From assembly GCA_916048095.2 (NCBI GenBank), contig OU696580.1, forward strand, positions 3,719,202 through 3,783,201: a DNA stretch of 64,000 bases. The letters run 5' to 3'. The notes beneath the pieces were generated by a model, which saw only the letters and a program-made list of their open reading frames with translations, was not told where the DNA came from and did not search any database. A program made the translations under genes and the position numbers. Numbering within the stretch: the first letter of the stretch is position 1; each line of letters starts with the position of its first letter. The DNA comes from Sacculina carcini. Taxonomy: Eukaryota; Arthropoda; Thecostraca; Sacculinidae. Of this stretch, positions 1 to 10,146 are shown piece by piece.

Positions 1-755
1 TTAGAAATTTTGTCTTCTATATACGGTATAATTTTTTATTTTCCAAAGTGCATTTAAAGAACGTTACGGTGGTGTAAAGTCAAAATGAGATGTTGCCGTT
101 TTAACAGCTCTTATGCACTAATCACTTGGGCTATATCAATAAAAAAATAATTTTAAATTTTTTATTTCAGCATGTAGTAGATTTTATCGTCTACAATTTT
201 CAGTATGCCAAATTTCAAAAATACATATTAGAAAGGTAACGGACGATTAAAGCGAAAATGACAGTTTTTTTGCGCACAACAATGCGCTAAGCCAAAAAGG
301 CAAATTCTGATATTCTGCTGGAAATCAGGTGAAGAATGCGGCACTTGCGATTCCACATGAACATACAATGATTTAATTTGACTGAAGCTCAATCACAATT
401 AATAAAATAAAATCAAATGTATTTTGTCATTCAGAACAGAACAGAAAACAACACTAGTACAAGTAGAAACAAAACACAATTAACACTTAGACACATTTAG
501 AAGGACCGGATCCGTCAATTGACGGCTATTCAAATTTCAGTCTCAAATCTCTTTTCACTGGCTAGAGTTACATACTTGTATTTTCCTGACTTTTATTTTT
601 TTGGGAAAATGAGCATATCGACAAAATATTAGTTGTCTACCATGAATAGTTTTTGTTATAGAAACAAAACTACTTCCGCATAAAGAAGTTGCACTCACGC
701 ACCCTGTAATGTTATATGATGAAAAAAGTATACTTCATGTGGCACAAATATTGTT
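1..755. other. AT-rich stretch with no gene
   Basis: No reading frame or RNA gene is supported. The stretch lies on the 3' side of the minus-strand Penelope-like fragment and probably holds its 3' untranslated region and older flank. A 14-bp perfect palindrome (CCGTCAATTGACGG) sits at 512-525. Confidence 0.5.
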
Positions 756-760
756 GTATT

Positions 761-797
761 CGTACGCTTCGCCTCAACAAGGCTTTATCAAGTACCG
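761..797 (-). ncRNA. degenerate hammerhead-ribozyme-like motif of a Penelope-like element
   Basis: On the minus strand, about 170 bases downstream of the GIY-YIG coding end, the sequence reads TTGATAAA, then a 4-bp stem (GCCT/AGGC) closed by a TGTTG loop, then GAAGC. This follows the hammerhead plan (CUGANGA, stem II, GAAAC) but departs from the core at several positions. Penelope-like elements are known to carry hammerhead motifs near their ends. I did not find convincing stems I and III, so catalytic activity is unlikely in this copy. Confidence 0.3.
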
Positions 798-968
798 TTT
801 TTTTAAAATACATAAAAAATACGAGCTAAGAGCACAACATCTTTAGTAGATATAAATGAACAAACACATTCAGACACGCGTATAGGATTTTGACACACTT
901 TTAAGTAAATAATAGAACACTAACAATAGGCAATTACATGCAATAAATATTACCATTAAATCAAAATT

Positions 969-1803
969 TGCAATTAAGCTCGATTCCTTTACCGCGGTTC
1001 ATGATGCATCTGGGGTCATTTTCTTGAATGTATGCTGCCTCTGCATATCTTCTAGTAGCATCGTCTAATATTCCGCTGTGTATAACTGTCCACTTTATCG
1101 ATACTTCCATTTTGTTATGCTCTTCCATAAAATGTTTTATAATTGGACCTCCCAGCTTATAGTTGGAGTGTTCCAGGATCCTTACACGTACTGGTCGCGA
1201 GGTCTCACCAATTTAGATTTTTCCACATACCGTGCACACTATCTTATATATTACATTTTTCGTCCAATATAGTTTTCTGTCGGGATTAATTGATGTGGCA
1301 CAGGTATCACAATGTGGTGCGCACCTGAAACGTTCTTTTGGTGGAGCGAAAATCCGCTTCAGCGGTCGACCCGGGTCGAACCACACCCGTTTTTTACCTG
1401 GAGACCTGTTCTCTTGATGAGGGAATAACATTGTCGGCGACTGCTCTCACCCAGATACGGTAGTTTGATAAAATATTTGTCTTCCTTACTTTCAGATTGC
1501 TTGCCTACTCTGATATCTCTAATTGCTTTGTTCTTGGTCGTTTTTATCACATAGTCGGGGTAGCCATTTTGTCTAAATCAGTTCTCAATAGTCTTAATGG
1601 AAGTTTGAAGTGTCGCCGGTGTAGTGGCTCTTCTCGAAGCCCTGGCAAATTCCCCACATGATATTGCACACTTAGCACTCTTTGGACCATTGCAGACCAT
1701 TGCAGTCTCTCCTGCAGTATTGTTGAGGCACGTACGATGGACCATTGTTTAGAAAATTCCTGTGAGGTAGACCATCCTTAGACTAGTCTACAAACATGAT
1801 CAT
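969..1803 (-). pseudogene. Penelope-like element fragment: RT thumb plus GIY-YIG endonuclease
   Basis: Read on the minus strand, this encodes the end of a Penelope-type reverse transcriptase (a block around 1690-1430 with LPYLGESSRR), then a Cys-rich linker (CAPHCDTC, 1340-1310), then a GIY-YIG nuclease: VIYKIVCTVCGKI near 1250-1215, continuing in another frame through GETSRPVR and the family-typical end about 969. The nuclease nicks DNA to start target-primed reverse transcription. The frame is broken several times. The upstream side jumps from the thumb straight to the element's 5' segment (1704-1803), so the RT core is deleted here. The matching full-order copy lies immediately to the right on the other strand. 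Confidence 0.8.
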
Positions 1804-1930
1804 GATCCTGATGCAACTGAACAAAGCGACATGATCATGTTCGTAGACAAGTCTAAGGATGGTCTACCTCACAGGAATTTTCTAAACAATGGTCCATCGT
1901 ACGTGCCTCAACAATACTGCAGGAGAGACT
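1704..1930. repeat. 100-bp near-perfect inverted repeat at the centre of two Penelope copies
   Basis: Bases 1704-1803 are the reverse complement of 1831-1930 with only a few mismatches, separated by 27 bases. The arms are the 5' segments of the two oppositely oriented Penelope-like copies, so the pair forms a head-to-head hairpin able to fold as DNA or RNA. Penelope-like elements are known for unusual tandem or inverted terminal arrangements. Confidence 0.85.
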
Positions 1931-4205
1931 ATCGAGGCATTACAAAACAATGTGGTGCCACAATTAAGAGGAGCATCGCAAGAATGGAAAAAGATGGCAT
2001 CCAAATGAAGCAATACAGGAATTTGCTGGCGATGAAGATTTTGAAAAGTATTCAGAAACTTTTACCGAAGAAAATGCCAGAGGAATTGCATAAGATCAAA
2101 GAGATTAAGATACAAAGTAATACCGTCATCACTCCTACAGATAAGACCGGACGTCTAATGGCACTCAGCACTGAGCACTATGAGAGGATGTTGTCTGAAT
2201 CAACAGCCGAGGGAATGAATTATCAGGAAATTCAATATGTGCTTACATCTACCAGGCAAGCCAAGCTCAACAAAAACCTTGACTTCGTCAAACAAAAATA
2301 CAGAAACAACAAAACTGTTCAAATCTGCCTATCTAAACTCAAATGTAGCTTCCCAATGCCTAGTTCGGCGTATGCCTAACCCAAAGATCACAAGATAGGA
2401 GGGCACTACCCTATTTGCGCGTCGCTCCAAAGAGCGCGTAGCAAAATGGAAGCGAAGCTAACAAGCGCGCTCCGTCCACTGCGATACCAGCGCTCTCTGA
2501 CGGCAGAAAGCGTAACTAACCTAACCTAACCCAGCAACGAAAACACATGTGTCAAAAATAACATTAGAACAATGCGTTGATTAGCTTTGATAATATAACT
2601 TTCATAAAGTAATATTGCCATAATAAATATTACTTAGTAACGTTTCTTATTGTTTTACCGTCGGGACAAAAATCGAAATAAATCGAAATAATTCAAAAAT
2701 ATAAAAAATTGCACTAGAAGAGCCTTAATCATCTTTGTTTTGTGTCGGAGCGTAATTTTTGAATTAGTACATTGGAAAACATCGAAACCCCGGCACAAAA
2801 AATCCACCTAAACCAGCATATATCTGGTTCGAAGTGAAACAATGAATGTCTAAGATTTTATTAATACCCTAATTAAACCAATAAACATATTTTTCTATTT
2901 TCTCGACTGTCTAAAACACCAAAGAGCCTTAGAAATCATGTTTAGAAAAAAGCCCAAACGATCATCTCAAAACGACAAGAGCAATCTAGGCTACTTTGCG
3001 CCTTGAAATTCACTAAATTCTAAGCAACGCGCAGCGAAATTGAAGCGTTGCACTCATTTCTGCAATGACGGCTCACAAACTCTTTCTTGCCACACTGAGC
3101 GGAGCCCCATCCATCTCGGCGCACCTGGCCTGATCCGGTGGGCGGAGCCTATTTAGCGTACACTGAATTTGGAGCGACGCGCAAAACAGTGGGTCCCGAT
3201 CGGAGAAATGAAAGGGCGATCATAGTTGCTGCAGTCGACGGGCCAGCCACAAAACTAGCACAATAAGTTTCGAAATTTTTTTGATGGACTTCTCAATAAT
3301 GTCCCCGCACATCTTAGAAGCTCAGATGAGTCTTTGCAGTGGCTTAAAACAATACCACAATGCGGATTAAAGGGGTTTGCCTCTCTTGACATTAAGAACT
3401 TATATGTTACTATTCCGCGCTGCTCAGATGACAACAATAAAGGCTTAGATGAAGTGTTACGTGACTTATTAATTAACAACAAGTCCAAAGATGATATGTT
3501 TCATGAGATGGCGGTTGAGGGTATTGTTGATTTGGTCAATATGGCCATATCGAATGATATCGTGATTCAAGGAAGAAAACTCTATAAACAGATCGAAAGA
3601 TTATCAATGGACAATCCACTGGCTCCTCAACTGGCCATCATAGTTGCCCACTATTTGGACCAGCAATTTCAAACGGCATTTCATCGGCCACTCAAACACA
3701 AAAGATATATCGATTATATATTTGTAACTTGGTATTGACACCGCAGTGTTGCTAGCTACCGCCAACTCGATCTCAAAATGTAAAGAGATTACTATTGAGC
3801 TGCCGAAGAATGGCAGACTGGCTTTTTTGGACTGCAACATCAGCTACAACAGTGAACAATTTGTATCTGGGCTATACATGCAGCCTCACCACAGCGGCTC
3901 AATCACATATTGGTCGTATAATGGTCCAAAGAGTGCTAAGTGTGCAATATCATATGGGGAATTTGTGAGGGCTTCGAGAAGAGCCACTACACCGGCGACA
4001 ATTCAAACTTCCATTAAGACCATTGAGAACCGATTTAGACAAATGGCTACCCCGACTATGTCATAAAAAGGATCGAGAACAAAGCAATTAGAGATATCAG
4101 AGTAGGCAAGCAATCTGAAAGTAAGTAAGACAAATATTTGATCAAACTACCGTATCTGGGTGAGAGCAGTCGCCGAAAATGTTATTCCCTCATCAAGAGA
4201 ACAGG
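1831..4205 (+). pseudogene. Penelope-like element, reverse transcriptase copy
   Basis: Three blocks give the order of a Penelope RT. 1831-2379 is the N-terminal region (182 residues, with ITPTDKTGRL). 3250-3738 has the finger/palm motifs FASLDIKNLYVTIP, DNPLAPQLA and RYIDYIFV, the last replacing the catalytic RYIDDIFV-type motif, so the active site has lost an Asp. 3746-4205 is the thumb, in another frame, ending in LPYLGESSRR. The GIY-YIG domain is missing because a LINE fragment follows at 4207. A DNA transposon (2404-3191) interrupts the coding region between the N-terminal block and the palm. Frameshifts and stops make it inactive. Confidence 0.85.
2404..3191. mobile_element. non-autonomous DNA transposon with CACT...AGTG ends
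   Basis: The ends share a perfect 18-bp inverted repeat, TTTGCGCGTCGCTCCAAA, at 2414-2431 and 3168-3185. Outside it the termini read CACTACC on the left and CAGTG on the right, the pattern of CACTA (EnSpm) elements. A 2-bp GG could be the target duplication, though flank decay makes this uncertain. The 788-bp interior has no credible reading frame. It sits inside Penelope RT coding sequence that resumes near 3206, so it is an insertion. The superfamily call is tentative. Confidence 0.65.
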
Positions 4206-4206
4206 T

Positions 4207-4860
4207 CCTTAGGGTTCTGCCATTGGTATCCTATTGTTTAATCTATATATGTCTTCTATCTGTCCTTCTTTTCGTCAGCATTTCATTACTTTTAAGATCT
4301 ACGCTGAATATATACAATTCCTTCTTCCACTTCCCACTTCCTCATCAATCATCCTTCCTCTCTGAAATTTCCTCGTGGGCTGCATCTCGTCAACTATTTC
4401 TAAACACCTCCAAATCTCTAGTCTTGTATAGTCTTCCACCCTCCACGTCTTTCTCCTTCACTCCTTCCTTGTCCCATTTCATCCTCTGTTCGCAATCTTG
4501 GTGCTATCTTTGTTTCATCTCTCTCGTTCCCGGACTATATCACCTCTGTTGCTCGCACTTGCCGTCTTATTCTACGTTCAATCTATCCTATTCGACCATT
4601 TCTTGATAGATACTCTGCTATCAACCTTATGCATGCCCTCATATTCTCTAGAGTCGATTACTGTAATTTTTTATTCTAGCATGTTCCTCGTTCTCACCTC
4701 AAAGTTCTTCAACGAGTTCTTAATCAATCCTGCAGCTTTGTCACTTTTCCTTACTACCTCTCGTCATACGTCTCGTTTCCTCTTCAAACTCCGTTGACTT
4801 CCTATCATCCCTCGAATACACTACCGTCTATGTCGTCCTATTTACAAACTATTGATTTAG
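4207..4860 (+). pseudogene. LINE fragment (L2-like reverse transcriptase)
   Basis: The translation, spread over two frames, shows the order of an L2-type RT: GSAIGILLFNLYMS near 4210, a YAE remnant where YADD is expected, SSWAASRQLFLNTSKS near 4370-4410, and IFSRVDYCNFLFY near 4640-4680 followed by FLFKLR. Frameshifts are frequent and no active site survives. It abuts the truncated Penelope copy directly. Confidence 0.65.
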
Positions 4861-5460
4861 TTCAGTGTATTTGTTATAGCGCCTGTCATATACGGGCGCG
4901 CAGCAGCTACACAGTATAAACAAGCGGATAAGGCTAAAGTTATTCACAGAAACAATAATAAAAAGAATGAAGAGCACATGAGTGAGAAAATATTACACAG
5001 CTTAAGTAATACCATGCACACAGATGAACACATTAAGACAATTAGATGAACACATTGAGGAGTGATTGATGTACATAATGATGAGTGAGTGAAATGTACT
5101 ATAAGTAACACAATACAATACACAATTAGACACGAACAAAGATAAACATATACATACATGCATACGCACCCACACACACATCAGAGACAAAATGTGTCAA
5201 GGAATGAGTCAAAGGATCAAAGGAAATTTCGAAAAGATGTATACGTAGAGAAGAGGTAAAAGATGGATACGTGAGCGAAGAGGTGATATGAGAAGGGAGC
5301 GAGTACGAGAGAACGAGAACGAGAACGATTTAGAAGACCAAGCAGATTCGTTGAGGGCGTGAGCAGAGCACAAATGAGTAGAATGACGGGAAGTGGGATT
5401 AGAAGAGGGAGAAATAAGATCAGAATGATATAAAGGTTAATTAGGAGCATGTAAGAGTTA
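4861..5460. other. non-coding stretch between LINE fragments
   Basis: No supported gene. It probably holds the L2-like 3' tail and the 3' flank of the CR1 fragment. There is a purine-rich GAACGAGAAC run near 5310-5330. Short minus-strand frames here lack any recognised motif. Confidence 0.45.
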
Positions 5461-6290
5461 TATACTCACAGATACTCACAGAAGATCCCCTGTAAGAGGC
5501 CTTAATTGGCCTGTGACTCCAATACGGCAGCCTGAACACTTCGTTGGCTGCGTGTGGTGTCTAATTGGGCTCTATAACAAAACCTTTGTTCTTGATTTTT
5601 CCAAAACCTATTCAGTTTTGCCTCAAATTTCCCCACTGACTCAGCGTTCACTATCCACTCTGGCAAACTGTTCCAGTTGTTGATCACACTGTTGGAAAAA
5701 AGAGAACTTCCGCACATCCAGTTTGGCTCTTGACTTGAAGACTTTCCTCGTGTGGTTGAGTTTACCCTAATTTCAAAAAGGTCCTCTGTGAACTCCAAAT
5801 CATATTTTCCGGTTATAATTTTGAAAGCCTTGATTTGGTCACCCCGGGATATCCTGTATGCCAGTGTGGGCAACTCCAGCTGTATTAGTTTGTCCTCATA
5901 GGGCAGGTCTTTCAGGCAAGGCACCAGATTTGTTGCTTACCGCTGCATGTTCTCCACAGGTTATATGTCCTTCACCAGATGGGGACACCACACCTGGTTG
6001 GCGTACTCTAGGTGGAGCCTAACAAATGCAGTGTAGAATGGTTTGAAAATTGTAGGGTCAAGGTGTATAAAAGTAATTATTAAGCCCACAATCTTATTCG
6101 CCTTGTTGATATTTTCCGCCAAATGATCGGAGAACGTGAGCTTGTCACCAATAACCACGCCAATGTCCTTTTCTGTTCCGGTTTTACAGATGGTATTATG
6201 TATGGTGTAACCTCTATCATCAATGTCTGTTCGTCCTATCCTCATGTAATTACTTTTCTCCGGGTGAAAACTTAGCAGCCATTTCTACGT
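5461..6290 (-). pseudogene. CR1-like LINE, C-terminal end of reverse transcriptase
   Basis: Minus-strand translation gives LLSFHPEKSNYMRIGR (6290-6240), then DIGVVIGDKLTFSDHLAENI, ANQVWCPHL, LPYEDKLIQLELPTLAYRIS and further C-terminal sequence to a stop at 5502. This is the conserved tail of CR1 clade RTs. A stop and a frame change near 5940-5960 split it. Just past the stop, 5461-5482 holds two copies of a 10-base unit (TCTGTGAGTA on the minus strand), matching the short tandem 3' tail typical of CR1 elements. 5' truncated and inactive. Confidence 0.8.
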
Positions 6291-6299
6291 CCGTGAAGA

Positions 6300-6600
6300 T
6301 TATGCAGCAGATACTCAACTGTGAGTAACTGTGATATCTTGAAATGAAAACGTAATTTAATATGAATTTGAATAGGAAACGGAATTGAAACATAATAGGA
6401 GAATTATGGCGACAGAATATAGGATGCAAAACAAAACGACAGGACTGATTTCTTGCGCGCTGAAGAATCTTAATAGAATTAAGACAGCTGAAGTGAAGTG
6501 AGCTGCAGTAGTCGAGTCCGGAGAAGATTTGAGAATAAATAAAACTACGCTGCAAGGTGCATATATGAAATCAGCAATTAAGCATAACCAAAAACACAAA
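6300..6600 (-). pseudogene. LINE fragment (L2-like)
   Basis: Minus-strand translation includes IFSGLDYCSSLHFSCLNS and LQRARNQSCRFV, the same conserved block as in the plus-strand fragment at 4640-4760, so a second diverged L2-like piece. It abuts the CR1 fragment and is non-functional. 6600-6866 beyond it shows nothing recognisable. Confidence 0.5.
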
Positions 6601-7008
6601 AAACGATCAGACCAGACGAGACGAATAGCAAAGAATAATCCTCAAACCTGTTTCTAACCTGCAACGATCAAAGCACATGTGACATGCGTCACAAATACAG
6701 CGCACCTAATAAACAACTTACCCAGAAGTATAAATAAAACTGGCTAAAATTGAAACTCTTCTATAATAGCTTTGAACACATCATTCTACATGAATCAATA
6801 ATAATTATGGCCGTATGTTTTGTACGGTTATGGTCTGCTATATTATTCCAAAAAAAAGTTGTATATATAATTACTAGAGTTGGGAAGTTTATGTGATCAC
6901 ATTAAAAATATTCTTCCACATAAAATGCAATTTTTAAGCGAAAAAAAAAATATAATGCCATTTTCACTTAAAATGTTGCCCAGATATATAGTTCTATAGG
7001 TTGAACAT

Positions 7009-7195
7009 GGAATTAATAATTACACTGAACAACAAATGTCAAAATTAAATTACTGGAAATGTGTAAAGTGGTTTAGACTAATTTGGGTACGCTAATTTCA
7101 AAAATTATAATCCTTTTGCTGCATCACGTCAGGATTTTCAGCAGCAGAAATATCCCCATTGTCTAGATGTCAGAATTTCAATGAAATTTGCATGT
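7009..7195 (+). repeat. left arm of a diverged long inverted repeat
   Basis: From TTACTGG (about 7051) through AATGAAATTT (about 7190) this is roughly 85-90 percent identical to the reverse complement of about 30281-30415, including a shared AATTTGGGTACGCT block. The match weakens outward near 7009. With its partner it brackets the remains of the uncharacterised gene family, as terminal inverted repeats would. Confidence 0.75.
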
Positions 7196-7256
7196 TTTTA
7201 ACATATATCTATTTCGTACAATTGTTGTTAACCTGTGTTATATTTCTGTCTTTCAG

Positions 7257-7627
7257 TTAATAAATATAAAATATAAAATATAACTTATATAACATTATAA
7301 TAACATATATACATATAATAACATATTTACGTATAATAACATATATACATATAATAACATATATACATATCATAACATATATACATATAATAACATATAT
7401 ACATATAATAACATATATACATATAATAACATATATACATATAATAACATATATACATATAATAACATATATACATATAATAACATATATACATATAATA
7501 ACATATATACATATAATAACATATATACATATAATAACATACATATACATATACATGTATATACATATAATAACATACATATACATATACATGTATATAC
7601 ATATAATAACATATATAATATAACATT
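7257..7627. repeat. 18-bp minisatellite flanked by an 18-bp direct repeat
   Basis: About 17 tandem copies of an 18-base AT-rich unit (ATAACATATATACATATA), with a short variant containing ACATACATATACATG near the right side. Exact copies of TATATTTCTGTCTTTCAG stand at both borders, 7239-7256 and 7628-7645. The repeat is a perfect splice-acceptor-like pyrimidine tract plus CAG. The long minus-strand frames across this block are by-products of the 18-base period and are not genes. Confidence 0.9.
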
Positions 7628-8311
7628 TATATTTCTGTCTTTCAGATATCCCACCATGTACGAATATAATCTCGATTTTACACCTCTGGAATTAAAAAGA
7701 GCGATCAACCGATCAGGCCATACGGCGGTTTGACCAGACAACATACATTACTATTTTTTAAGACATATATCATCTGAATCCTTTTATCGCGTCTTAGCAT
7801 TTTTTAATTCCTTGTGGAGAACGCATTCTTATCCTGCACCATGGAAACACTTACATTCTTCAGTTTCAGTTTCTTTAGTTTCTTACATTCTTGAGACAAA
7901 CAATGTGTTCGATCACTATCAGAGTGGATTTCGTCCCAGTCGATCGGCAGTAGACTCGGTAGTCAGGCTGGAAAATATAATAAGAACGGGCTTTGTAAAC
8001 AAGCAGTGTACACTGGTCGTATATCTAGATCTGACCAACGCTTATGATACAGTTATACCGGGAATATTGTTGCGAAAAATACACGACATGGGCTTGAGGT
8101 GTAATATGGCGGAATATATAAAAACATTCTGTCAGGTAGGAGATTTTTTAGAACGCGACTCGCAGGCATATATTCGGACCAGTATAGCATGGATATTGGG
8201 TTACCATAAGGAAGTGGTCTGTCGCCAATCCTATTCAACTTGATGGTGAATGATATGTTCAGCGATATGCCAGCAAATATCCAATATGCGATTTACGCCG
8301 ATGACAGCGCC

Positions 8312-8515
8312 ATGGTTTATTATTTATTGTTATTTATATATTATTTTCTTTCCAACTCTCTTTCTAGACTTTTTTCTCTTCGAACTCTCTTTCTCTCTGA
8401 ATCTTTTGGGCGCTTCCGGTACATGGGGCCACCTTAGGGTGGTAATAGTGCTTGCACTCTTCCCATGCTACTGGATTTGCCTGTAATTAATAATAATAAT
8501 AATAATTTGGATTCA
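8312..8515 (+). repeat. TAA-tailed interspersed repeat, copy 1 (3' part)
   Basis: About 200 bases nearly identical to 46662-46857 and to the reverse complement of 60674-60868. It ends in a (TAA)n run and holds a conserved GGGCGCTTCCGGTACATGGG block. It interrupts the I-like LINE just after its YADD codons. The TAA tail suggests a SINE or a LINE 3' end. No coding potential is supported. Confidence 0.85.
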
Positions 8516-8531
8516 AGGTGAAAACGTGGCT

Positions 8532-8844
8532 GTGGCGTTGTTGTCGATTGGCGTGCGGTGTGACGTCATAGCGGTTCACTTGAGCCGAGTGGTGCGAGGT
8601 ATGACGTCGCACGTTACTGCGCGCTGATTGGCCGCGACTTGAGCCTAGTGCCGGAGGCGTGTATCAGCTGGCGTGTGTGAAGCTGGCTTTGCGAGCGGTC
8701 GAGCGTCAATTCGGTTGGTGGCCTGTGCGTTTTAAGCATCGTTGCCGTGTGTTCGAGAGATATTCGCTGTGTGGACGTATTCTCGTCGTGTGCGCGGGTT
8801 TTTCCTGCGCGAGAGGTAAGAGGGCTTTGCCCGATTACGTTACA
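8532..8844 (+). repeat. 5' LTR of LTR element 1
   Basis: Starts TGTGGCG and ends GATTACGTTACA. It differs from the 3' LTR at only a few positions (for example GATTGG versus GAGTGG near the start), so insertion was fairly recent. Confidence 0.92.
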
Positions 8845-8858
8845 AGCTATTTCGGCAT
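8845..8858 (+). promoter_or_regulatory. candidate primer-binding site complementary to the 5' end of tRNA-Phe
   Basis: The 14 bases directly after the 5' LTR read AGCTATTTCGGCAT. The first 12 are the exact complement of the canonical eukaryotic tRNA-Phe 5' end (GCCGAAATAGCT). A usual tRNA primer site would match the tRNA 3' end and start TGG. The same 14 bases follow the LTR of the element at 55026. The matching border position supports a role in priming; the mechanism is inference. Confidence 0.55.
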
Positions 8859-8980
8859 GGCCTGACAGTTTCTATACAAGCATGGCCTGACAGTTTCTCT
8901 CCGGTTCGTCACGACTGTGGAGAATAAAGCTGATCAGATGACCAGGGTGGCCAAGAAGTGGCTTGTTCATCGTGACGCTG

Positions 8981-10134
8981 ATGATGATGATGCGAAGAGT
9001 GACATATGCAAAAAAGGCACACATCTCGCCCGTAGCAACAATCAGATCAGCCGTGTTACAGCGTTTTCAGGAGGCTGGCCCACCGGACACTGTCTTTGGC
9101 CTGAGTCGCCGCCTCTGCTGTCGTGATGCCCATCTCTGTGAGGTCGTCGTCCAGCACTTGACGCAGGGTTTGGCGACTGGCTCTGCCTCTGCGCAGGGGT
9201 TCTGTTGGTGCGTTGACAAAAACGATTGCCATCGGCGACTCGGGTCGGCGCAGTACATGCCTAAGCAACTGGAGTCGCCTCCGACGCAACAAAACACTGG
9301 CGGCCGACAACTTGCTGGTGGCGTACAGGGCTGCACTGGAGATAGTTTGTGGGTAGCGCACATTAATACAATACCTCAACAGTGCCCGCTGTCCGGCGTT
9401 GACTTCTGCCTCCAGAGTTTTCGTCAGCGACCAGCTTTCACCGCCGTACAACAGTACGGTCTGTACACACGCGCGAAAAAGCTTCACTTTGCAGGCCGTT
9501 GAAATGTCAGATCTCCACGCTGCACTTAACTTTCGAGCTGCAACCCACGCCAGCTGACATCTGTGGTGGAATGCACTCTTGCTGTTGGGAACATCACTGC
9601 CCAGGTAGCGACACTCGGAGACTGTCGGCAGTGGCGCACCCGAGCTTGTGTGTACAACAGGGCTATCTGATACACTGCATCCAATCAGCGAGACCGTGCA
9701 TTTTTTTCTCGTTCAGAGTCAGGCCGACAGAAACAGCTGCGCGCTCGAAGCGGTGCATCTGGCGCTGAGCAGCGGCGGGAGTGTCGGCAAGAATTACAAC
9801 ATCGTCAGCGTATGCCAGCGTCGTGATCTTGACCATTGGGTGTCGTGATGAGAGGCGCCGACGCACTGTGAAACCGTCTTCCTCGGTCAGGCTGCTCCTG
9901 AGCACGTAATCAATGCATAACACGAAAAGATAGGGCGCCAATGTATCGCCCTGTAACACCCCAGAAGTGGTGTTAAACGGTGCTGTCTCGGCGAGCGCTG
10001 TGCGCACAGTGGCGGTTGATCCATTATACAAACACATTATGCTGTCCACCAGGGCACTGTTGCGGCAGTAAAACTGGAGCAGCTGTTTCATTGAAAAACG
10101 GTTGATGCTATCGAATGCTTTTTTATTTTTTTTT
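8981..10134 (-). pseudogene. 5'-truncated LINE inside LTR element 1
   Basis: Minus-strand RT from KKAFDSINRF (about 10120), through GVLQGDTLAPYLFV, the catalytic AYADDVVILA and LTLNEKK, continuing in another frame with TVLLYGGESWSLTKTLEAEV and RLQLLRHVLRRPE to a stop at 9056. This resembles the RTE/R4-like LINEs of invertebrates. The 3' tail is (CAT)n at 8981-8992. A 12-bp target duplication, ATCGTGACGCTG, is exact at 8969-8980 and 10135-10146. The 5' end is truncated in an A-rich codon run. One frameshift separates the two halves. Confidence 0.85.
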
Positions 10135-10146
10135 ATCGTGACGCTG

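Noticed and set aside
2515..2532. Telomeric repeat (CCTAA)n
   Set aside because: Only about three units inside a transposon; too short to indicate a telomere.
7257..7744. Three long minus-strand frames of Tyr/Ile/Cys repeats
   Set aside because: They are translations of an 18-base AT minisatellite, whose period divisible by three keeps all frames open.
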